In this document: one piece after another, positions 59,185 to 64,000 of the stretch
Numbering within the stretch: position 1 is the first letter of the stretch
Layout: each line of letters opens with the position of its first letter
Source: Pandoraea iniqua
Lineage (GTDB): Bacteria > Pseudomonadota > Gammaproteobacteria > Burkholderiales > Burkholderiaceae
Direction of reading: 5' to 3'
DNA length: 64,000 bases
NCBI RefSeq assembly: GCF_902459685.1
Contig: NZ_CABPSF010000001.1
Coordinates: 930,001 to 994,000, forward strand
Translations under genes and position numbers: made by a program
Notes under the pieces: generated by a model
What the model saw: only the letters and a program-made list of their open reading frames with translations
Databases searched by the model: none
Told to the model about the DNA's origin: nothing

Positions 59185-59523
59185 GGGATCGAGGCGTTCG
59201 AAGGCGTGCTGGATGGGCGGCGGATTTCACCGCGGGACAGCCAATATAACGCCAAGTGAAAAGGCTTGCAGACGGCGGCGCAGGGGAAAGCAGGCTCCGC
59301 CGGATGTGACAGACATACGGCAGTTCCGTGAAGAACGCGCATCCGGCCGACAAGAAATTTCAGCTTGAATGTGCGGCCGATGGCGACTTAAATGGAAAGC
59401 CTGCATTTTCGAGAAATCTCGCCCCGCAGGTGCATGGGGGCTGACCGGCGAACGGCACGCACGTCGTCGTCTCTTTGTTGTTCTCTCTGTCGTTCTTCAC
59501 GGCATTCGCGCAAGGACCGAACC

Positions 59524-60345
59524 ATGAGCACATTCAAGACGAAAGATGGCACCACGATCTACTACAAGGACTGGGGCAAAGGCCGCCCGGTCGTTTTCTC
59601 GCACGGCTGGCCGCTTTGTGCCGACGCCTGGGATGCACAGATGCTGTTCCTCGTGCAGCACGGCTATCGTGTCATCGCCCATGATCGCCGCGGCCACGGG
59701 CGCTCGGATCAGCCCGGCACCGGCAACGACATGGACACCTACGCCGACGATCTGGCGGCGCTGGTCGATTCGCTCGATCTGAAGGAAGCCACGTTCGTCG
59801 GCCATTCGACGGGCGGGGGCGAAGTGGCGCACTATCTCGGCCGTCATGGCACGCGCCGTGCCGCACAGGCGGTGCTCATCGGCGCTGTGCCGCCCATCAT
59901 GGTCAAGTCCGACAAGAATCCGAACGGGTTGCCGATCGGCGTGTTCGACGAGATTCGCGCCAATGTGGCCGCCAATCGCTCGCAGTTCTATCAGGATCTG
60001 GCGGTGCCGTTTTACGGTTACAACCGGCCGAATGCCAAGAAGTCGCAGGGCGTCATCGATGCGTTCTGGCTACAGGGCATGTGGGGCTCGCATCTGGGCC
60101 AATACCTGTGCGTGAAGGAATTCTCGGAAGTGGACTACACCGACGATCTGAAGAAGATCGACGTGCCGACGCTCATCCTGCATGGCGACGACGATCAGAT
60201 CGTGCCGATCGACGACGCGGGCAGGCTGAGCGCGAAGATCATCAAGGACGCCACGCTGAAGATCTACCCGGGCGGTGCGCACGGCATGTGCACGGTGGAG
60301 GCCGAGAAGGTCAACGCGGACCTGCTGGAATTTCTGCGGAAGTAG
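59524..60345 (+). CDS. Alpha/beta hydrolase, non-heme chloroperoxidase-like
   Basis: 273 residues. The catalytic triad is visible: S95 (GHSTGGGE), D224 (GDDDQIVP) and H253 (GGAHGM). The start [30 protein letters not shown] and the [12 protein letters not shown] block are typical of the cofactor-free haloperoxidase/perhydrolase group. AAGGA seven bases before the ATG at 59524 decides the start. These enzymes hydrolyse esters or lactones and can make peracids; the natural substrate is usually unknown. It has no signal peptide, is monocistronic and is followed by a terminator. Confidence 0.88.
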   Translation: MSTFKTKDGTTIYYKDWGKGRPVVFSHGWPLCADAWDAQMLFLVQHGYRVIAHDRRGHGRSDQPGTGNDMDTYADDLAALVDSLDLKEATFVGHSTGGGEVAHYLGRHGTRRAAQAVLIGAVPPIMVKSDKNPNGLPIGVFDEIRANVAANRSQFYQDLAVPFYGYNRPNAKKSQGVIDAFWLQGMWGSHLGQYLCVKEFSEVDYTDDLKKIDVPTLILHGDDDQIVPIDDAGRLSAKIIKDATLKIYPGGAHGMCTVEAEKVNADLLEFLRK

Positions 60346-60380
60346 TCGACGCCGGGCGATTTGAGCTGGCGTGAAACGAC

Positions 60381-60406
60381 AAAGGGACGGCGGTTGCCGT
60401 CCCTTT
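60381..60406. terminator. Terminator between convergent genes
   Basis: AAAGGGACGGC and GCCGTCCCTTT form a perfect 11-bp stem with a GGTT loop, A-rich on the left and T-rich on the right, so it can act in both directions between the hydrolase stop (60345) and the aminotransferase stop (60451). Confidence 0.82.
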
Positions 60407-60450
60407 GTGTTTGCCGCAGTCGTTCGCAGCGGTAAAGCGCTGACGCGTGA

Positions 60451-61650
60451 TTACGCGTTGTTCAGCACTTTGGCGATGCTCTCGGCCACGACGCCGACGT
60501 TCTTCTCGTTCAGACCGGCGACACACATACGGCCCGAGCGAATCAGATACACGCCGTGTTCGTCGCGCAGCACGTCGACTTGCGCCGCCGACAGGCCCGT
60601 GTACGTGAACATGCCGCGTTGTTCCAGATAACGCGAGAGCATGTTGTCCGGCACGTGGCCGCGCAGACCTTCATGGATCGCGCCGCGCATGCGCGTGATG
60701 CGCTGGCACATCTGCGTGAGTTCGTCTTCCCACGACTTGCGCAGTTCCGGCGTGCTCAGCACCTTGGCAACGATCTTCGCGCCATGCGTCGGCGGGTTGC
60801 TGTAGTTCGAACGCACGGCGCTCGTCAGTTGACCCAGCACGCGCTCGGCCGCTTCGCCCGATTCGCAGATCACCGACAGGCCACCGCAACGCTCGCCGTA
60901 CAGCGAGAAGTTCTTCGAGAACGAATTGGCGACGAAGGCCGGCACGCCTTGACGGGCCAGTTCGCGAATCACGAAGGCATCGGCGTCCAGACCCGAGCCG
61001 AAGCCCTGATAGGCCATGTCGACGAAGGGCAGCAGTTCGCGCTTCTTGAGCACCTCGATCACCTGCACCCACTGCGCGTCGTTCAGATCGACACCGGTCG
61101 GGTTGTGGCAGCAGGCGTGCAGCAGCACGACGCTGCGTGCCGGCAGCTTGTCGATGGCGTCGACCATCGCTTCGAATTGCAGGCCGCCCGTGGCTTCGTC
61201 GTAATACGGGTACGTATTCACGGTGAAACCGGCGCGCTCGAAGATGAAGCGGTGGTTGTCCCACGTGGGATCGCTTACCCAGACCTGTGCGCCCGGGAAA
61301 TAACGCTTGATGAAGTCAGCACCGACTTTCAGCGCGCCCGAGCCGCCGAGCGTCTGCACCGTGGCGATGCGGCCTTCGGTGCGGGCCAGCGAGTCGTCGC
61401 CGAACACGAGGGCCTGCACGGCGTCGCGATAGTTGGCGAAGCCTGCCATCGGCAGATACGGCTTCGGACCCACTTCGGCCAGCAGCAGGGCTTCGGCCTG
61501 ACGCACCGCTTGCATGACCGGCAGACGGCCATCGTCGTCGTAATAGATGCCGATGCTCAGGTTGACCTTGTCGGTACGCGGATCCTTCGCAAAATTCTCG
61601 TTGAGCGAGAGGATCGGGTCACCGGGATAGGCATCGATATGTTCGAACAT
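60451..61650 (-). CDS. Aromatic/aspartate aminotransferase (TyrB/AspC family)
   Basis: 399 residues of the class I PLP-dependent aminotransferases. The PLP lysine is K246 in SFSKNFSLYGERCG; W130 (SDPTWDNH), the ACCHNPTG block at 179-186 and the C-terminal GRMCVAGLN arginine that binds the substrate carboxylate are all present. It moves amino groups between aspartate, tyrosine or phenylalanine and 2-oxoglutarate. The ATG at 61650 with AGGA upstream begins MFEHIDAYPGDPILSL, the family start. With HPPD and an aromatic permease in the same direction upstream, it probably takes tyrosine to 4-hydroxyphenylpyruvate. Confidence 0.9.
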   Translation of the reverse strand: MFEHIDAYPGDPILSLNENFAKDPRTDKVNLSIGIYYDDDGRLPVMQAVRQAEALLLAEVGPKPYLPMAGFANYRDAVQALVFGDDSLARTEGRIATVQTLGGSGALKVGADFIKRYFPGAQVWVSDPTWDNHRFIFERAGFTVNTYPYYDEATGGLQFEAMVDAIDKLPARSVVLLHACCHNPTGVDLNDAQWVQVIEVLKKRELLPFVDMAYQGFGSGLDADAFVIRELARQGVPAFVANSFSKNFSLYGERCGGLSVICESGEAAERVLGQLTSAVRSNYSNPPTHGAKIVAKVLSTPELRKSWEDELTQMCQRITRMRGAIHEGLRGHVPDNMLSRYLEQRGMFTYTGLSAAQVDVLRDEHGVYLIRSGRMCVAGLNEKNVGVVAESIAKVLNNA

Positions 61651-61787
61651 GGCAGGTCCTGGAATAACGGAGATAACGAGAGAGCGAGAGAGATTCGGTA
61701 ATACGGGAAACAGGCCGGCGCGCGAGCGCAAACGTCGATGATACCGCTAGTGCGGTGCCCCCGTGTGTGTCCGGGGTCCGGGACATG

Positions 61788-61810
61788 CCCCGCGCGGCGT
61801 GCGCGCGGGG
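61788..61810. terminator. GC-rich hairpin between the permease and aminotransferase genes
   Basis: CCCCGCGCG and CGCGCGGGG form a 9-bp stem around GCGTG, between the permease stop (61843) and the aminotransferase start (61650). On the minus strand no T-run follows, so it may be a pause or attenuator and not a full terminator. Confidence 0.4.
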
Positions 61811-61842
61811 TGGGCTTTCGTTTGCGTGGGTGACGCTTCGCG

Positions 61843-63228
61843 TCAGCGGGCCGCCGCAGCCGGTACGCCGGCGGCCGCGCGCTTCTGGCGCAGGCGGTAG
61901 CCGAGCGTGAGCACGACCAGCCAGACCGGGATCAGATAGACCGAGATGCGCAGGTCCGGGATCAGGTACATCACGACCAGAATGCCAGCGAGGAAGACGA
62001 GGCACAGGTAGTTCGTGAACGGGTACCACAGGCTCTTGAAGACCGTGGTTTCACCGGCACGCGCCTTGGCCCGGCGGAACACCAGATGGATCACGCTGAT
62101 CATGGCCCAGTTGATGATGAGGGCCGAGACGACCAGACCCATCAGCAGTTCGAACGCTTTGCCGGGCATGAAGTAGTTGATCACCACGCACAGCGCGGTC
62201 GCGGCAGCCGAGACACCGAGCGCGGCGAGCGGAATGCCACGGGCGTTGACCTTGAGCAGCGCGCGCGGCGCATTGCCCTGACCGGCCAGACCGTAGAGCA
62301 TGCGGCTGTTGCAATACACGCCGCTGTTATAGACGGAGAGGGCGGCGGTCAGCACCACGGCGTTGAGCACGTTGGCGACGAAGTTGCTGTTCAGTTCATG
62401 GAAGATCAGCACGAACGGGCTGCCGCCGGAGACGACCTTCTCCCACGGATACAGTGAGAGCAGCACGCCGAGGGCGCCGACGTAGAAAATCAGAATGCGG
62501 TAGATCACCTGATTGGTCGCACGCGGAATGGTGCGCGACGGATCGTCGGCCTCGGCCGCCGTAATGCCCACCAGTTCGAGCCCGCCGAACGAGAACATGA
62601 TCACCGCCATCGCCATGACAAGGCCGGACACACCGTTCGGGAAGAACCCGCCGTGTTGCCAGAGGTTGGCCACGCTGGCGTCGGGGCCGGCATTGCCCGA
62701 GAAGAGCAGATAGCCGCCAAACCCGATCATGCCGACGATGGCGGCGACCTTGATGATGGCGAACCAGAACTCCATCTCGCCGTACGACTTCACGCTCGAC
62801 AGGTTGATGGCATTGATGATGCAGAAGCACACGAGTGCCGAGACCCACGTGGGGATCGCCGGCCACCAGTACTGCACGTAAATGCCTACGGCCGAGAGTT
62901 CGGCCATCGACACGAGGATGTACAACACCCAGTAGTTCCAGCCGGAGACGAAGCCCGCGAACTGGCCGCAATACTTGTTGGCGAAGTAACTGAACGAGCC
63001 GGCGACGGGCTCGTCGACAACCATTTCACCGAGCTGCCGCATGATGAAGAACGCGACGATACCGGCAATGGCGTAGCCAAGCAGTACGGAGGGTCCAGCG
63101 GTTTTGATGGTTTGGGCGATGCCGAGAAAGAGGCCGGTGCCGATCGCGCCACCGAGGGCGATCAATTGAATGTGACGATTCTTCAGGCCGCGGTGGAGCG
63201 AGCCTTCTTGTGCTGCATTGGCGGACAT
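61843..63228 (-). CDS. Amino acid permease (APC superfamily, AroP/PheP-like)
   Basis: 461 residues, 12 membrane segments. The opening GSLHRGLKNRHIQLIALGGAIGTGLFLGIAQTIKTAGPSVLLGYAIAG is the standard amino acid transporter family start, and IMRQLGEMVVDEPVAGSFSYFANKY follows. Wording is closest to the AroP, PheP and ProY branch, so import of aromatic amino acids with protons is likely. AAGGAA lies five bases before the ATG. Tyrosine aminotransferase lies downstream and HPPD upstream, all on the minus strand, consistent with a tyrosine uptake and breakdown group. Confidence 0.88.
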   Translation of the reverse strand: MSANAAQEGSLHRGLKNRHIQLIALGGAIGTGLFLGIAQTIKTAGPSVLLGYAIAGIVAFFIMRQLGEMVVDEPVAGSFSYFANKYCGQFAGFVSGWNYWVLYILVSMAELSAVGIYVQYWWPAIPTWVSALVCFCIINAINLSSVKSYGEMEFWFAIIKVAAIVGMIGFGGYLLFSGNAGPDASVANLWQHGGFFPNGVSGLVMAMAVIMFSFGGLELVGITAAEADDPSRTIPRATNQVIYRILIFYVGALGVLLSLYPWEKVVSGGSPFVLIFHELNSNFVANVLNAVVLTAALSVYNSGVYCNSRMLYGLAGQGNAPRALLKVNARGIPLAALGVSAAATALCVVINYFMPGKAFELLMGLVVSALIINWAMISVIHLVFRRAKARAGETTVFKSLWYPFTNYLCLVFLAGILVVMYLIPDLRISVYLIPVWLVVLTLGYRLRQKRAAAGVPAAAAR

Positions 63229-63353
63229 GTCTGTTCCTTACCCTACCTTCGATGCCATGCGGCGCGCCTCTCTGTCTCCGTTCGGTAGGAACGGACCGGA
63301 AGCGTTGAGCCGCCACGGCGCGGTGCTTATGACACCGTCGCCGTGTTCTTGGT

Positions 63354-63400
63354 GGTCACCCCCCGAGAGGTGACCGTCATCCCGGCGCACGGGGCGCCGG
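63354..63400. promoter_or_regulatory. Two perfect hairpins in the HPPD-permease spacer
   Basis: GGTCACC-N8-GGTGACC (63354-63375) and CCGGCGC-N5-GCGCCGG (63382-63400) follow the HPPD stop (63416) on the minus strand and precede the permease by 126 bp. Neither has a T-run. They could be the HPPD terminator, an operator, or a leader structure of the permease. Confidence 0.45.
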
Positions 63401-63415
63401 TTGTCTCCCCTGGAC

Positions 63416-64000
63416 TCAGACCTTGAGCGTGCCGCGCGCGATCTGGTCGCGTTCGAGCGATTCGAACAGCGCCTTGAAGTTGCCTTCGCCGAAGCCGTCG
63501 TCGCCCCGACGCTGAATGAACTCGAAGAACACCGGACCCAGCAGGGTCTTCGAGAAAATCTGGAGCAGCAGACGCGGCTTGCCGCCTTCGGTCGTGCCGT
63601 CGAGCAGAATGCCGCGCGACTTCAGCTCACCGACCGGCTGGCCGTGACCCGGCAGACGCGTTTCCAGCGCCTGATAGTAGAAGTCGTTCGGTGCCGTCAT
63701 GAGCGGTACGCCGGCCATTTGCAGATTGTCGATGACCTGAATCAGGTCGTCGGTCAGGAATGCAATGTGCTGAATGCCTTCACCGTTGAAGGCCATCAGG
63801 AATTCCTCGATCTGGCCGCTGCCCTTGGCGGATTCTTCGTTCAGGGGAATGCGGATTTTACCATCGGGTGCGGTCATCGCCTTCGACGCCAGACCGGTGT
63901 ACTCGCCCGAGATATCGAAGTAACGAATTTCGCGGAAGTTGAACAGCTTCTCGTAGAAGTTGGCCCAGAAGGACATGCGGCCGCGATAGACGTTGTGCGT
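63416..64000 (-). CDS. hppD: 4-hydroxyphenylpyruvate dioxygenase, C-terminal part
   Basis: The last 194 codons of the gene; the frame stays open through the right edge, where [32 protein letters not shown] matches the start of the second vicinal-oxygen-chelate domain of HPPD. Iron ligands are seen as the His in [13 protein letters not shown] and the Glu in [11 protein letters not shown]. The enzyme converts 4-hydroxyphenylpyruvate to homogentisate in tyrosine breakdown. The ATG at 63976 is internal, not the start. It heads the minus-strand aromatic amino acid set with the permease and aminotransferase. Confidence 0.93.
   Translation of the reverse strand, partial: THNVYRGRMSFWANFYEKLFNFREIRYFDISGEYTGLASKAMTAPDGKIRIPLNEESAKGSGQIEEFLMAFNGEGIQHIAFLTDDLIQVIDNLQMAGVPLMTAPNDFYYQALETRLPGHGQPVGELKSRGILLDGTTEGGKPRLLLQIFSKTLLGPVFFEFIQRRGDDGFGEGNFKALFESLERDQIARGTLKV

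Noticed and set aside
63382-63400. Mini-ykkC (guanidine) riboswitch hairpin, because of an ACGGG loop
   Set aside because: The ACG-containing loop is on the plus strand while the permease is on the minus strand, and the neighbouring hairpin has a different loop.

Overview
The window is about 64 kb of GC-rich, densely packed bacterial chromosome. Gene content fits a soil or opportunist member of the Burkholderiaceae, with Pandoraea-like genomes the closest match I can think of. The signs are many LysR regulators facing metabolic operons, an NAD-dependent formate dehydrogenase of the Pseudomonas type, a CitMHS transporter with AtuA-family proteins, HPPD-based tyrosine breakdown, a YSC84-type lipoprotein and OmpW. 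This placement is inference from content, not a measured identity. I see no rRNA, tRNA, insertion sequence, integrase, phage gene or CRISPR array.

Layout, left to right. 0-13.8 kb is a run of uptake-plus-catabolism units, each faced by a LysR regulator. These are a clipped haloacid dehalogenase; a GlcG/HbpS protein with a DHA2 efflux pump; an amino-acid-type ABC transporter with an agmatinase-family ureohydrolase and RidA (5.4-9.8 kb); and CitMHS with a two-piece AtuA-family protein. 13.8-18.3 kb carries envelope genes (a YbiO-like MscS channel, a Spy/CpxP-like protein) and small unknown ORFs. 18.3-23.0 kb is a LysR-controlled operon of a 2-hydroxycarboxylate transporter, a class III CoA-transferase and a CitE-like lyase, probably for citramalate or a similar acid.

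23-36 kb is the most interesting stretch. It holds a YSC84 lipoprotein, a second MscS channel, a polytopic membrane protein, an outer-membrane protein, a diguanylate cyclase coupled to a DUF2252 protein, a lone receiver protein, a DUF2092 protein, a glycine-rich exported protein, an orphan FixJ/NarL response regulator and an SdsA-like alkylsulfatase. A roughly 39-40 bp element (TGCCC, 21-22 bp later TGCCCY, then exactly N5, then CC and NATG or NATA) occurs in five of its intergenic regions and always points at the nearest downstream gene. I read it as a local regulon under one activator, possibly the FixJ-type regulator encoded within it.

36-46 kb has an MHS-family transporter, an aspartoacylase-like amidohydrolase, a GntP permease with a patatin phospholipase, HxlR with an LLM flavin monooxygenase, a DadA-type dehydrogenase and an aldo/keto reductase. 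46-53.4 kb is envelope-related: cytochrome b561, a TonB-dependent receptor with a DUF2946 protein, OmpW and a class A penicillin-binding protein. 53.5-60.4 kb has a LysR of FdsR-like appearance, a quinone oxidoreductase facing an AraC regulator, a GNAT acetyltransferase, formate dehydrogenase, a Nu-class-like GST and a chloroperoxidase-like hydrolase. 60.4-64 kb is an aromatic amino acid set on the minus strand (HPPD, permease, aminotransferase), with HPPD running off the right edge.

Most starts were chosen by Shine-Dalgarno position and family N-termini, so many coding regions are shorter than the longest possible frame. Functions are family-level readings of the translations; no database was searched.
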